From Porphyromonas crevioricanis (GTDB lineage Bacteria; Bacteroidota; Bacteroidia; Bacteroidales; Porphyromonadaceae), in NCBI RefSeq assembly GCF_900167225.1, contig NZ_FUXH01000010.1, positions 1 through 64,000 of the forward strand: a DNA stretch of 64,000 bases. The letters run 5' to 3'. The translations under genes and the position numbers were made by a program. The notes under the pieces were generated by a model that was given only the letters and a program-made list of their open reading frames with translations, ran no database searches and was not told the origin of the DNA. Of this stretch, positions 35,633 through 45,831 are shown in pieces. Each line of letters begins with the position of its first letter. Within the stretch, counting starts at the first letter, position 1.

Positions 35633-36454
35633 ATGTCTGTACATCAAGCAGAAGATGGTCGCAAGGTAACTACGCATCGTCTCACTGAAATGAAGCTGCG
35701 TGGAGAGAAGATAGCCATGCTTACGGCTTATGATTATTCTATGGCTACTCTTATCGATGCCGCTGGGATGGATGTAATCCTTATCGGAGACTCCGCTTCC
35801 AATGTTATGGCCGGTAATGTGACAACCTTGCCCATAACATTAGATCAGATGATTTACCACGGCAAGTCTGTAATGAAGGCTGTTCGCCGTGCTTTGGTTG
35901 TTTGTGATTTGCCTTTTGGTTCTTATCAAGGGAATTCCAAAGAAGCTTTATGCTCGGCCATCAGAGTGATGAAGGAAACGCATGTAGATGCAATCAAAGT
36001 AGAGGGTGGCCGAGAAATAGAAGAGAGTATTACCCGCATTCTCTCCGCTGGCATACCAGTGATGGGGCACCTTGGGCTTACGCCACAGTCGATAAATAAG
36101 TTCGGTACTTATAGTGTCCGTGCAAAGGAAGAAGAGGAAGCCAATAAGTTGATTGAAGATGCGCATTTGCTGGAGAGTTTGGGCTGTTTTGCTCTGGTAT
36201 TGGAAAAAATACCGGCATCACTTGCTGCCAGAGTTTCCTCTGAACTGACAATCCCGGTCATTGGTATAGGAGCCGGAGGTGGTACAGACGGCCAAGTGTT
36301 GGTAATGCACGATATGTTAGGGATTACCCAAGATTTTAGCCCTCGCTTCTTAAGACGATATGCTTCATTAGGCTCTTTAATAAAAGAAGCTACAGCTCGT
36401 TATATTGAGGATGTGAAATCCTCTGATTTTCCCAATATCAACGAACAATACTGA
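35633..36454 (+). CDS. panB: 3-methyl-2-oxobutanoate hydroxymethyltransferase
   Basis: PanB makes ketopantoate from 2-oxoisovalerate and methylene-THF in pantothenate (CoA) synthesis. The 273-residue protein carries [54 protein letters not shown] and the catalytic Glu in VLEKIP. No panC or panD nearby. It is 64 bp behind guaA and followed by a strong terminator. IlvE in this window works on the same keto-acid pool. Confidence 0.96.
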   Translation: MSVHQAEDGRKVTTHRLTEMKLRGEKIAMLTAYDYSMATLIDAAGMDVILIGDSASNVMAGNVTTLPITLDQMIYHGKSVMKAVRRALVVCDLPFGSYQGNSKEALCSAIRVMKETHVDAIKVEGGREIEESITRILSAGIPVMGHLGLTPQSINKFGTYSVRAKEEEEANKLIEDAHLLESLGCFALVLEKIPASLAARVSSELTIPVIGIGAGGGTDGQVLVMHDMLGITQDFSPRFLRRYASLGSLIKEATARYIEDVKSSDFPNINEQY

Positions 36455-36486
36455 TCCATATAGATTTTATTGTCTCTCTTAAAATA

Positions 36487-36540
36487 AGCAAATAGCCTCA
36501 CAAGTCCGAACGACCTGTGAGGCTATTTGCTTTCTTCCTG
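36487..36540. terminator. Rho-independent terminator after panB
   Basis: Perfect 16-bp stem AGCAAATAGCCTCACA (36487-36502) / TGTGAGGCTATTTGCT (36516-36531) followed by TTCTTCCT; probably works in both directions, since the next gene converges. Confidence 0.85.
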
Positions 36541-36595
36541 CTGGGGCTCAATTATTGATGTCTGAGAGCAGAGAGTTCGTATGCAAGAGGTTTTC

Positions 36596-37345
36596 TTATT
36601 TCACTCCATTTTCTGCAAAGAATTCTCGTATCATTCGTTTCACATCGGCTATTGTATTATATCCGTCCAACTTCTTGGCAGGTTTGCCGGGAGCTATAGC
36701 GAATAAAGCAGGGATAGCATTGATGTTTTCTTTTCCAACACCATCACCTATGATTTCTCCTATGGGAGTCGTTTTTCTTTTGGGGTCGTAAATTTCAGCT
36801 TTTACAAAATAGGCACGACCGGCATATTCCTTAGCAAGAGGTTCTATTACTCTCTTGTACATCAGTTTGCATGGTGCACACCATGTTGCCCAACAGTCCA
36901 ATATTATTGGACCATCAGCCTTGCTGATAAATTTATTTGGACTGGTTTTATAGTCCCAAAGGTAGCGTTGCATAATTTCAGGAGTCAGTTCAAGGGCATG
37001 GTCACTATTGAGAGCAGGAAAATTATTAGACCAGCTGACTTTTATCTTTATGATTGTTTCCAGACCAGCTGATGCAGATTTGCCGGTGATCTGAGCTTGA
37101 CCTTCGTTCAGGGCTGTTACATATCCATCTTCTCCTACCATAGCTATGGTTGGGTCGGAAGTCGTCCAGGTCACATCATTGTATTCAGCAAACTTCAGCT
37201 CTTGGCGTTCGCCAGTTTTCATTTCTACCACATCTTTATTTTCCGGTTTCTCTTTCTTCGGAGTCGTGTCGTCACAAGAAGTTAGAAGCAAAAAGAAAGA
37301 AAACAGCATAAGCATTGCTGTCGAGAGCTTTTGATAAAGTTTCAT
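36596..37345 (-). CDS. Ig-like plus thioredoxin-domain lipoprotein
   Basis: A 249-residue protein with a lipobox (LLLTSC, lipidated C24), a bacterial Ig-like (Big_2) domain (about residues 38-105: VTWTTSDPTIAMVGEDGYVTALNEGQAQIT) and a C-terminal thioredoxin fold with WCAPC (155-159) and the cis-Pro in NAIPAL. It is probably a membrane-anchored periplasmic thiol oxidoreductase. The Ig-like part may hold a substrate or extend it from the membrane. The ATG at 37345 gives the right signal peptide. Single-gene unit. Confidence 0.88.
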   Translation of the reverse strand: MKLYQKLSTAMLMLFSFFLLLTSCDDTTPKKEKPENKDVVEMKTGERQELKFAEYNDVTWTTSDPTIAMVGEDGYVTALNEGQAQITGKSASAGLETIIKIKVSWSNNFPALNSDHALELTPEIMQRYLWDYKTSPNKFISKADGPIILDCWATWCAPCKLMYKRVIEPLAKEYAGRAYFVKAEIYDPKRKTTPIGEIIGDGVGKENINAIPALFAIAPGKPAKKLDGYNTIADVKRMIREFFAENGVK

Positions 37346-37514
37346 TGGTTTGATCTTATTTATTGGGTTAAACATTAGTTTTTCTACTATTTACCTGCCG
37401 AATACACCAAGAAATCACTAAGTGCCCCCAAAAGTAGTACATTTTGTCTTTCTGAGATCTAATTCTTTCGACAGATTGCTTCTATCTTGATTGTACTGGT
37501 ATAAAAAGAAGGTC

Positions 37515-38306
37515 TCAGAGGGGCTTCCGGGCAACAATATAGATTGGTTTGTAAGTAAGTCTGACTTTTTTAGAATTGGCTGTTTCGGAATAACGAGTCT
37601 TATAGTCTTGGATAAATTGCTTAAGAGACTTGGGAGTCCAATAGTTTGAGGTTGCAGACTCCGTGGCTGTGACTCCGGTGTACTTCAGGTGTTTGAGTAC
37701 TTCCATTGGATTAGCAAAATGGAGTACAATTTCCTCTTGCAGCACTTCCAAGACTTCATAGTGCGAAGTGAGCATTCGGGATAGCTCATTGCAATTGTGA
37801 TAGTGGAGTTTCTGTCCGATGAGGCTGTTTAGTTCACACAGATTGTCAGGAGCAAAGGTGGATAGCAGCAGGTAACCACCCGGCTTTATTGCACTTGCTA
37901 TTTGAGAGAAAAAAGAGGATAGATCCTTAAACCATTGTATGGTTGATGCCGAAATAACCAAGTCGTAGTGGCTTTTCTCAAAAGAGAGCTGTTCAGCATC
38001 ACCACAGATAAACTCGAATGAGACTCCTCCCGAATTGGATTGTAGGTACTCGAAAGCTTCCGGATAGAGGTCATTGAGTGTGTACCGGTACACGGAGTAG
38101 TGATTCAACAAAGCCCTTGTGAGCATACCACTACCACAGCCGATCTCCAATACCTGCTCCAACTCGGTCTCTGTTGGCAGGTATTTCTCGGCCAGACTAA
38201 TCAGACGATTTGAGATTTTCTGCTGTGCTACAGCATACTTCTCATAAGTGGGCAGAGCCCTGCGAAAACGTTCGGCTATGAAAAGTCTCGAATCAGCTGA
38301 CTCCAT
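37515..38306 (-). CDS. bioC: Malonyl-ACP O-methyltransferase
   Basis: BioC methylates malonyl-ACP to start the pimelate moiety of biotin. The 263-residue SAM methyltransferase has VLEIGCGSGMLTRALL, ICGDAEQLSF and YDLVISASTIQWFKDLSSFF, typical of BioC. The ATG at 38306 (MESADSRLFIAERFRRALPTYEKYA) is preferred; it overlaps the end of bioG by 31 bp. Last gene of the bioA-bioF-bioG-bioC series. Confidence 0.9.
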   Translation of the reverse strand: MESADSRLFIAERFRRALPTYEKYAVAQQKISNRLISLAEKYLPTETELEQVLEIGCGSGMLTRALLNHYSVYRYTLNDLYPEAFEYLQSNSGGVSFEFICGDAEQLSFEKSHYDLVISASTIQWFKDLSSFFSQIASAIKPGGYLLLSTFAPDNLCELNSLIGQKLHYHNCNELSRMLTSHYEVLEVLQEEIVLHFANPMEVLKHLKYTGVTATESATSNYWTPKSLKQFIQDYKTRYSETANSKKVRLTYKPIYIVARKPL

Positions 38307-38971
38307 TGGGTAATATCGTTGAACAGGTAATGCTCTCCTCTCGGAATTTCTACTACCGGAACATTTTTGTGCTGCCAGTATGTCTGTTGATTGATTGGAG
38401 GAATAATTTTGTCTTTCATAGGTACTAGAGCTGCTGTCCATGGTAGAGAGAACTGTTCTGCCTCAGCGATGTGATTTCTGCTCCATTCGTAGACTTCTCG
38501 CAGCTCCTGTTTGATTTCGTCTAAGGGTCTCTTTGCCAAAGAATCGAATAAATGACGCAGGGATCGACTGCCACACATTCGTCTGTTAAAACGTTCTCTA
38601 TTCTCTTCGGATAAGCCGTTCAAAGTGGCGCGAAAGAGTAGTGGAGGAATCCCCAAGCTGTCATGCATAGGGATTGGTGTCCCAGCTATAGCTACAGCGG
38701 AGTCTGGAGGAGGGATTGTTCCGTGTAAATAAAGTCGCTCGGCGGCCCAAACTCCCATAGACCAAGCTACCAGATGCAGCCGACGATAATCCTTTTTTAT
38801 TATGTCAATGTCAGATCCCGATAGTAAAGATCTATAATCTTGACAACATAGTAGGTCATACCCTTGTGGCGTGTCCATATGTTCTACGGCAGCTTTGTCC
38901 ATTGCCCAGCCGTTAAAAAACAGGATTAGACTCTCTGTTGTATTCGAATGGGAGAGAAAATATGATGTCAT
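38276..38971 (-). CDS. bioG: Pimeloyl-ACP methyl ester esterase, BioG type
   Basis: BioG (DUF452) frees pimeloyl-ACP from its methyl ester, replacing BioH. The 231-residue alpha/beta hydrolase has the nucleophile Ser in HLVAWSMGVWAA, and probable Asp and His in MKDKIIPP and RGEHYLF. FFNGWAMD near the start is typical of the family. It is 3 bp downstream of bioF. Confidence 0.88.
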   Translation of the reverse strand: MTSYFLSHSNTTESLILFFNGWAMDKAAVEHMDTPQGYDLLCCQDYRSLLSGSDIDIIKKDYRRLHLVAWSMGVWAAERLYLHGTIPPPDSAVAIAGTPIPMHDSLGIPPLLFRATLNGLSEENRERFNRRMCGSRSLRHLFDSLAKRPLDEIKQELREVYEWSRNHIAEAEQFSLPWTAALVPMKDKIIPPINQQTYWQHKNVPVVEIPRGEHYLFNDITQWSQLIRDFS

Positions 38972-38974
38972 GGA

Positions 38975-40141
38975 TTAAATGGCAATATTTAGTGTCGGGA
39001 GTAAATGCAAAAGCCCTTCTATCTCAGTCTGAGCTGTTAGGCTGATACGTAGTCTTGCCGAACCTTGAGGTACTGTGGGAGGGCGGACAGCAGGGGAGTA
39101 ATAGCCGGCTTCGATCAATCGAGATGCAGCCGATAGAGCATGGCTATTGCTGCCCAAGATGATAGGAATAATATGAGATGTAGAGGGCATAGTATAACCC
39201 AACTCCTTCAGTGTATTTCTTATTTTTTCTGATTTTTCTCTCAAGATTGAGCGATGAGAGTAGAAGTCGGATAGACGATCGAATATGAATTTGTTCCAGG
39301 CCGAGACAATAGGCGGCAAAGCTGTAGAAAAGATGAGAGGCCGGGAATGATTGATCAAGTATGAGCGTACATTGGATGAGCAAACTACATATCCTCCCAT
39401 CCCTGCCAGAGCCTTCCCAAAGGTACCACACAGCAGATCGATGTCTTGGATCAAACCATATTCTTCGGCTAATCCCAAGCCTTGATTTCCTCGTACCCCT
39501 ACAGCATGCGCTTCGTCGACGTACAAGACAAGTTGAGGGTAGATCTTTTTAAGAGCAACGAGGGAGCGCAAATCCGCTTCATCGCCATCCATGCTGTAGA
39601 TGCTTTCCGTTAATACCAAAACTTCATCGTACTTGTCAGCTTTGCGCTGCAAAATGCGCTCCAGAGCCGTTATGTCGTTGTGGCGAAATCGCTCGAATGA
39701 GCATCCACTCAGGCGAAGACCATCTATCATTGAGGCATGTACGAGTTTGTCTGCAATTACAAGTGTCCGGTGAGAGGCCAAAGCAGAAATGATACCCACA
39801 TTCATGTGATAACCACTGTTAAAGACAAGGGCAGACTCTCGGTCATATCGGTTGGCCAGACTATGCTCCAACTCTTTCAAAATCGGATAGTTGCCAGTGA
39901 GTAGCCGGGAAGAAGTCGACCCGAGAGCCCAATCTTCATAGGATACCATTTTTAGAAATTGGGTTCGCAGCTCTTTGTTTGATCCTAAGCCCAAATAGTC
40001 ATTAGAGGCGAGATTGATTAGCTTGTGGCTATCTACCACAATACTCTGTCCGCAATATTGCTTTTGTATGCTACGTAGTTCGCGTTTCTGTCCTTGTAGA
40101 GACAACGCTTCTAATTCAGCCGATAATCTTTCCTCTATCAT
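38975..40141 (-). CDS. bioF: 8-amino-7-oxononanoate synthase
   Basis: BioF joins pimeloyl-ACP and L-alanine in a PLP-dependent decarboxylating condensation. The 388-residue protein has NLASNDYLGLGS, DEAHAVGVRG, and the PLP lysine in GTFGKALAGMGGYV. The start at ATG 40141 is preferred over an upstream GTG. KBL and other alpha-oxoamine synthases are similar, but context fixes the assignment. Confidence 0.93.
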   Translation of the reverse strand: MIEERLSAELEALSLQGQKRELRSIQKQYCGQSIVVDSHKLINLASNDYLGLGSNKELRTQFLKMVSYEDWALGSTSSRLLTGNYPILKELEHSLANRYDRESALVFNSGYHMNVGIISALASHRTLVIADKLVHASMIDGLRLSGCSFERFRHNDITALERILQRKADKYDEVLVLTESIYSMDGDEADLRSLVALKKIYPQLVLYVDEAHAVGVRGNQGLGLAEEYGLIQDIDLLCGTFGKALAGMGGYVVCSSNVRSYLINHSRPLIFSTALPPIVSAWNKFIFDRLSDFYSHRSILREKSEKIRNTLKELGYTMPSTSHIIPIILGSNSHALSAASRLIEAGYYSPAVRPPTVPQGSARLRISLTAQTEIEGLLHLLPTLNIAI

Positions 40142-40194
40142 TGCTATTATCCTCGTTTTTCTCCTATTACTTGAGTGGATCACTCACAATGTAT

Positions 40195-41487
40195 TTATCC
40201 GCAACAGCAATTTTTAATCACTTTCAGAAGACCCGAGGTGAGTTTCCGAAGCTCTTCTGGGCGAATGATGTAAGGAGGCATTAGATAGCAAAGTTTGCCA
40301 AAGGGTCGAACCCAGATACCCTCTTGTACAAAGGCCTTTTGCATTTGAGACATATCCACAGCTTCTTTAGTCTGGACAACTCCTATGGCTCCTAATACTC
40401 TCACATCTGCTACAGCAGGGAGTTTTCTTGCCGGCTCCAATTCTTCTTTCAGTTGTGATTCAATGGCACGTACTCGTTCTTGCCAAGGACTCTTGAGTAA
40501 TAATTGCAAACTGGCTACAGCTACAGCACAGGCTAAAGGATTGCCCATAAAGGTGGGGCCGTGCATAAAACAGCCGGCTTCTCCACCACATATGGTATCG
40601 GCAACGAACTGACTGGTGATAGTGGCAGAGAGGGTCAAATACCCACCTGTGAGAGCCTTGCCGATAGTCATGATATCCGGCACGACTCCTGCATGATCTC
40701 CTCCCCAAAAATGTCCTGTGCGTCCAAATCCTGTAGCTATCTCATCGAATATCAGCAAAATACCAGCATCCGAACAAATACGCTTGGCCTCTACTAAATA
40801 TTGGGGATGATAGAAATACATCCCTCCAGCTCCCTGTACAATAGGCTCTAATATCAATGCTGCGATATCTTTTCCATGTTTTCTCACAAGGTCTTTCAGA
40901 GGATTCATGCTTTCCTCTTGCCATGATTCGTAATATCCGATGGGTGGTGTTGGTAAGAAATATTGGGTAGTTAAGGCTCCACCAAAGAGAGAGTGCATAC
41001 CTGTTTGAGGGTCACAAACGCTCATGGCATGCCAAGTGTCACCATGATATCCACTTCGGATTGTAGCGAAATGATTGCGGTTGGAATACCCCTTGGCTTG
41101 CTGGTATTGGATAGCCATTTTGAGGGCGACCTCTACTGCAACAGAGCCAGAATCGGCATAGAAGATCCGATCAAGACCTTGAGGCAAAACGGATAGGAGT
41201 ATTTCGGCGAGTTCCACTGCGGGACGGTGAGTAAACCCTCCGAACATTATGTGGCTCATCCGGCTTATCTGATCCATTGCAGCCTTGTTGAGCTCGGGTA
41301 CGTTGTAGCCATGTATTGCAGCCCACCAAGAACTCATACCGTCAATCAAATCTTTGCCGTCTTCCAGATAAATATGTGCTCCGGAAGCTCTTTCCACCGG
41401 ATAAACAGGCAATGGATCTATAGTAGAGGTATATGGATGCCACAAGTGTGTGCGATCCAATGCTATATATCTCTCTGATATTTTCAT
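40195..41487 (-). CDS. bioA: Adenosylmethionine-8-amino-7-oxononanoate aminotransferase
   Basis: BioA transfers the amino group of SAM to KAPA to give DAPA. The 430-residue class III aminotransferase begins [26 protein letters not shown], which is characteristic, and contains [15 protein letters not shown], the PLP-lysine motif [15 protein letters not shown], and [15 protein letters not shown]. bioD and bioB, needed to finish biotin, are not in the window. Confidence 0.95.
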   Translation of the reverse strand: MKISERYIALDRTHLWHPYTSTIDPLPVYPVERASGAHIYLEDGKDLIDGMSSWWAAIHGYNVPELNKAAMDQISRMSHIMFGGFTHRPAVELAEILLSVLPQGLDRIFYADSGSVAVEVALKMAIQYQQAKGYSNRNHFATIRSGYHGDTWHAMSVCDPQTGMHSLFGGALTTQYFLPTPPIGYYESWQEESMNPLKDLVRKHGKDIAALILEPIVQGAGGMYFYHPQYLVEAKRICSDAGILLIFDEIATGFGRTGHFWGGDHAGVVPDIMTIGKALTGGYLTLSATITSQFVADTICGGEAGCFMHGPTFMGNPLACAVAVASLQLLLKSPWQERVRAIESQLKEELEPARKLPAVADVRVLGAIGVVQTKEAVDMSQMQKAFVQEGIWVRPFGKLCYLMPPYIIRPEELRKLTSGLLKVIKNCCCG

Positions 41488-41508
41488 AGATAAAAGGGAT
41501 AAGAAAAA

Positions 41509-42975
41509 CTATTGAGCATGTTGTCGATACCAAGAGATGACCGATTCGACATATTGAGATACAGCCTTACCTCTCAGATAACCAGCTTTGCAGACAGGAT
41601 CATTGTAGTAACGAGGGTCATTTTTTAGCCTTAGATAGGTCTCTACACTTCCCTCCCATACATGCGGATCTTGTCCATGCTTCTGAGCAAGACGCATAGC
41701 ATCTTGTAAATGGGCTGCTCCAGCATTATAAGCGGCTAGTATAATTTTGATAGTTTCTTCTCTCTCTGGCAAGTCTCCGAGAGCTTTTTTTGTAGAAATC
41801 AGGCAATCTACAGAAACTCGTATGGAAATGGCAGGATCCAACAGCTCTTCTTTTGATGCTCCGAATATTTTGCCTGTGGCAGGCATGATACCCATAAGAC
41901 CTCTAGCTCCACTCCATCCCACTACATCAGGCTGAAAGCGGGACTCATGATAAGCTATCGCAGCCAACAACTGCCATGGCCAACCTATACGGGGAGCCTC
42001 TTTTTTGAATAGTTCGTCAAAAGGAGAAATTCCTCCTGCTACTTTGTAGTAGATCTTTCTAGAGCCACGATGAGATGTCGGTGCTGCATTATACTCTTCT
42101 GTTCTTCCTTCGTAACTCTGCTTACTTTCTTCGAAGTATCGTTTGTAGATGATTCGGTGTGCATTTTTTGTGGGTACGCCCTTAGCCCACTCTTCGATAG
42201 AGGTTGCCAATTGTTTGCGGTCTTTCCTTACAATCCAACTCAATCGCTGGCTAAGTCCCACTGGTACGGATACATCGATGTCGTGGTAATAGGTATGGCT
42301 TAGCTTGGCTAACTTTTCATCGGCAAAAGTGCAACCTATACTGCGCTCTACCACAGCTTCGATCAGATCTTCTTCTGTGATGGTATCCCCATAAAGGATC
42401 GTTGAATCTACACCTCCACCGAGCTCTTTGTCTAGATGATGTAGCCTGTAGGCATAGCGGGTATAAGCTGGCACAGTGACATTATGCCCTGGTAATTCGG
42501 CTGCTGAACATAGAGCCGAGTCAGATTTGGGTTGCACCAACACAATGCCGGATTCTTCCTCTGGTCCGACAAAAAGGTAGTGTCTGTTAGCAGTTTGTGT
42601 TTGAGCCTGTGGGGTGATGCATAAATCTGCATAGCCACTGTCTATAGACTGCAAGAGAGCCTCGGCACTGGGAGCGATTTTGACTACAATAGGCATCCCG
42701 GCTTGCTCTGCATACAGTTTGGCCAGCTCATACTCATACCCCATATCCTCTCCTCTATATTGGAAATAAGTTGTGGAGCCAAACAGTGTGACGATACGCA
42801 AGGTGTCTGGCAACTTGTCTTCTAAGTTTGTCTGCCCGAGCTGGCTGTCTTTCCTGTAGCATTCTTGCAAAGAAGCTGTGACCCATATTAGCAACAGACC
42901 AGCCAATAAAGCCAAACAAGAATCCTTGAGAGAAATAGATCCGGAGAAACCCATCTGTGGAAGAAAGAGGTGCAA
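41509..42975 (-). CDS. MltF-like membrane-bound lytic transglycosylase
   Basis: A 488-residue envelope protein with an N-terminal hydrophobic anchor (about residues 20-38), a periplasmic solute-binding-like domain (SBP_bac_3, about 55-290: LRIVTLFGSTTYFQYRGEDMGYEYELAK), and a C-terminal SLT domain with the catalytic Glu in AAIAYHESRFQPDVVGWSGARGLMGIMPATG. It cleaves peptidoglycan glycan strands, releasing anhydromuropeptides. The start abuts the rlmD stop without a gap; an ATG at 42954 is also possible. Confidence 0.9.
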   Translation of the reverse strand: MHLFLPQMGFSGSISLKDSCLALLAGLLLIWVTASLQECYRKDSQLGQTNLEDKLPDTLRIVTLFGSTTYFQYRGEDMGYEYELAKLYAEQAGMPIVVKIAPSAEALLQSIDSGYADLCITPQAQTQTANRHYLFVGPEEESGIVLVQPKSDSALCSAAELPGHNVTVPAYTRYAYRLHHLDKELGGGVDSTILYGDTITEEDLIEAVVERSIGCTFADEKLAKLSHTYYHDIDVSVPVGLSQRLSWIVRKDRKQLATSIEEWAKGVPTKNAHRIIYKRYFEESKQSYEGRTEEYNAAPTSHRGSRKIYYKVAGGISPFDELFKKEAPRIGWPWQLLAAIAYHESRFQPDVVGWSGARGLMGIMPATGKIFGASKEELLDPAISIRVSVDCLISTKKALGDLPEREETIKIILAAYNAGAAHLQDAMRLAQKHGQDPHVWEGSVETYLRLKNDPRYYNDPVCKAGYLRGKAVSQYVESVISWYRQHAQ

Positions 42976-44430
42976 CTAAAGGGCACTGGCAGAAGAGAGG
43001 GAAGTCTTCCGAAGCTCCAGCAATACAACATTCTCAATATGATGGGTTTGTGGAAACATGTCCACAGCTCTTGACTTCAACAATTCGTATCGACCATCCA
43101 CCATCAGTATAGATAGGTCTCTGGCCTGGGTTGCCGGGTTGCAACTGACATACACGATGCGCTTTGGCTCCACAGTGAGTATCGTTTTGATCACATCATC
43201 GTGCATTCCGGCACGTGGAGGATCGGTAATTAGTACGTCGGGTTTCCCATGAGTTGACACAAAATCCATGGTGAGAATATCTTTCATGTCTCCAGCGAAG
43301 AAAGTAGCATTCTCTATACCATTGATTCGGCAGTTTATTCGTGCATCCGCCACGGCATCTTCTACGTATTCTATCCCTACAACTTTTTTGCAAAAACGAG
43401 ACACAAAAGAGGCTATCGTACCAGTCCCGGTATATAGGTCATAGACCAATTCTTGGCCTCCGAGGGAAGCAAACTCTCTTACAACTGAGTAGAGCTTGTA
43501 TGCTTGTCGGCTGTTCGTTTGGTAAAAAGATTTGGCTCCAACACCGAAGCGTAAGCCCTCCATTTCCTCTAGAATATAGTTGCGACCCGAGTATACTTCT
43601 ACGGCCAAGCCAGCTAAAGTGTCGTTGCATTTGGGGTTTATCACATAGCAAAGAGAAGTTATCTCGGGGAAAGCTTTTTCAATCGCAGCCAAGAGGGACA
43701 TCCGTTTCGGTGGGTCATCGTGATAGAACATCACTACAACCATTACCTCTCCGGTCGAAGCTGTACGGATCAACAAACTCCTCATCATTCCTTCCTGATT
43801 TTTCAGGTCGAAGAAAGGATAGTCCTCTAATCGCTCCAAACAGTAATCACGAACGAAAGATCGGATGCGATCACTTAGATCCGAGCCTAAGAAGCATTGT
43901 TTTATGTCAATTACCTTGTCGAAAAGGCGAGGAATATGGAATCCAAGTCCCGGTTCTATGCGAGGCTTTTCCTCTTCGGAAGTCATCTCGTCAAGAGAAA
44001 GCCACCGTTTGTGACTGAAAGTGAATTCCAGTTTATTACGGTATCTATAGGTCTCATCTGCCCCGACAATAGGTAGATATTCCTGAGGTTCTATCTTCCC
44101 TATGCGTGTAAGAGCATCTGATACTTGTTGTTGCTTGGCCTTGAGTTGTACTTCATACGGGATGTGCTGCCAACTGCAACCACCACAGATGCCAAAATGA
44201 GGGCAACGAGGTTCCACTCGAACCGGAGACGGAGTGATGATACGCTCCATACGTCCTTCCAAATAAGAGCGTTTTTTGCGTACAATTTGTATATCGCAGA
44301 TATCTCCGGGAGCTGCGTAAGGGACAAAAATGACCTGTTCGTCCACTCTTGCGATAGCCTTTCCTTCGGCGGCTATATCTGCAATGTGTACATTCTCAAG
44401 AAGAGGAAAAGGCTTTCGTTTGCGACTCAT
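42976..44430 (-). CDS. rlmD: 23S rRNA (uracil1939-C5)-methyltransferase
   Basis: A TrmA/RumA-family enzyme of 484 residues: N-terminal TRAM domain (about 10-65), an Fe-S cysteine cluster (CPHFGICGGCSWQHI), SAM motif YDLYTGTGTIASF, DPPRAGMHDDVI, and the catalytic cysteine in YVSCNPATQARDL. The target base is inferred; a tRNA U54 role is the alternative. It overlaps glmM by 4 bp. Confidence 0.88.
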   Translation of the reverse strand: MSRKRKPFPLLENVHIADIAAEGKAIARVDEQVIFVPYAAPGDICDIQIVRKKRSYLEGRMERIITPSPVRVEPRCPHFGICGGCSWQHIPYEVQLKAKQQQVSDALTRIGKIEPQEYLPIVGADETYRYRNKLEFTFSHKRWLSLDEMTSEEEKPRIEPGLGFHIPRLFDKVIDIKQCFLGSDLSDRIRSFVRDYCLERLEDYPFFDLKNQEGMMRSLLIRTASTGEVMVVVMFYHDDPPKRMSLLAAIEKAFPEITSLCYVINPKCNDTLAGLAVEVYSGRNYILEEMEGLRFGVGAKSFYQTNSRQAYKLYSVVREFASLGGQELVYDLYTGTGTIASFVSRFCKKVVGIEYVEDAVADARINCRINGIENATFFAGDMKDILTMDFVSTHGKPDVLITDPPRAGMHDDVIKTILTVEPKRIVYVSCNPATQARDLSILMVDGRYELLKSRAVDMFPQTHHIENVVLLELRKTSLSSASAL

Positions 44431-45818
44431 TTAACAAGGGTTTGAATACGATCGACAAAATCCAAAGCCAGTCGATCTGCCTGCCCTTGGGTTGGAGCTT
44501 CGGTGTAAATACGAATGATCGGTTCTGTATTGCTGCGCCTTACATGTACCCAGCTGTCAGCGAAGTCAATCTTCACTCCGTCTGTGAGTGTGGGGTTGTG
44601 CTCGGACATATCTTTGGCCAGTTTGTCCAACAAAGCTTGGGTATCCTTACTTTGAGGAACCTCGACACGCTGTTTGCTCATGGCATATTGTGGCAGGGTA
44701 GCACGGATGGAGCTCATGTTTTGTTTTCTTTTGGCCATCATTGTAAGTATGATAGCCACACCTACCAAAGCATCTCTGCCATAGTGCAATGCCGGATAGA
44801 TAACTCCGCCATTGCCTTCACCTCCGATTAAGGCTTTTACCTCCTTCATCTTTGCTACCACATTTACTTCTCCTACAGCAGATGCGTAGTAGTGACCTCC
44901 GTATTGCTCTGTAATGTCTCGCAATGCTCGTGTCGAACTGAGGTTAGATACTGTGTTTTTTCCAGGAAATTGTGACAGAAGGTATTCAGCTACAGCGACC
45001 AATGTATATTCTTCACCCACGAAGGCTCCATTTTCGTCAATCAGAGCCAAACGATCGACATCAGGGTCTACTACTACTCCCAAGTCTGCTTTTTGTTCGG
45101 CTACTAAGCTGCATATCTCTGTTAGATGATGGGGTAGCGGTTCGGGATTGTGAGCAAATTCTCCATCTGGCTCACAATTGAGAGGGTAGATTACTTCTAC
45201 TCCTAAAGCCTCCAAAAGACAGGGTATAGCTACCCCTCCAACAGAATTGACAGCATCTATAGCAACTGCAAAGCCAGCCGAACGGATGGACTCTGCGTCT
45301 ACTATATCCAGAGCAAGTATTTGTCGGATATGCTCATCGAGGAAGTTCTTGTATTCTTCTATTCTGCCCAATTGGTCTACTTCAGCAAAAGAAAATTCGT
45401 CACGTTCGGCCAAAGCCAAAACCTCAGCTCCTTGCTTCGCATCCAGAAATTCTCCTGTTGAAGTCAGCAGCTTAAGAGCATTCCATTGTCGGGGGTTATG
45501 GCTGGCTGTGAGGATTATACCTCCATCGGCATGGAAATGTGTTACTGCTAATTCTGTGGTCGGGGTAGTGGCCAGATCGATATCCAATACATCACAGCCC
45601 ATACCACACAAAGTTCCCAACACCAACTGCTTGAGCATTGGTCCTGAGATGCGGGCATCACGCCCCACAACAATACGCGGACGAGATAGTCCGCTATTTT
45701 TCTGGATAAAGGAAGCGTACGCCGAAACGAAGCGAACAGTGCTCAAGGGATTTAGACCCTCTTGTACAGCCCCTCCTATTGTGCCTCGTATGCCCGATAT
45801 AGATTTAATCAAAGCCAT
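44427..45818 (-). CDS. glmM: Phosphoglucosamine mutase
   Basis: GlmM converts glucosamine-6-phosphate to glucosamine-1-phosphate for peptidoglycan and LPS. The 463-residue protein has the phosphoserine S106 in TASHNPRQWNALK, metal loop DPDVDRLALID, sugar loop GGEGNGGV, and the phosphate loop RRSNTEPIIRIY. Other alpha-D-phosphohexomutases (ManB, Pgm) are possible; size and DPDVDR favour GlmM. Confidence 0.88.
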   Translation of the reverse strand: MALIKSISGIRGTIGGAVQEGLNPLSTVRFVSAYASFIQKNSGLSRPRIVVGRDARISGPMLKQLVLGTLCGMGCDVLDIDLATTPTTELAVTHFHADGGIILTASHNPRQWNALKLLTSTGEFLDAKQGAEVLALAERDEFSFAEVDQLGRIEEYKNFLDEHIRQILALDIVDAESIRSAGFAVAIDAVNSVGGVAIPCLLEALGVEVIYPLNCEPDGEFAHNPEPLPHHLTEICSLVAEQKADLGVVVDPDVDRLALIDENGAFVGEEYTLVAVAEYLLSQFPGKNTVSNLSSTRALRDITEQYGGHYYASAVGEVNVVAKMKEVKALIGGEGNGGVIYPALHYGRDALVGVAIILTMMAKRKQNMSSIRATLPQYAMSKQRVEVPQSKDTQALLDKLAKDMSEHNPTLTDGVKIDFADSWVHVRRSNTEPIIRIYTEAPTQGQADRLALDFVDRIQTLVK

Positions 45819-45831
45819 TGCTATACTTCAC

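Noticed and set aside
43341-44018. 225-codon plus-strand frame
   Set aside because: Antisense shadow of rlmD; low-complexity, no recognisable domain.
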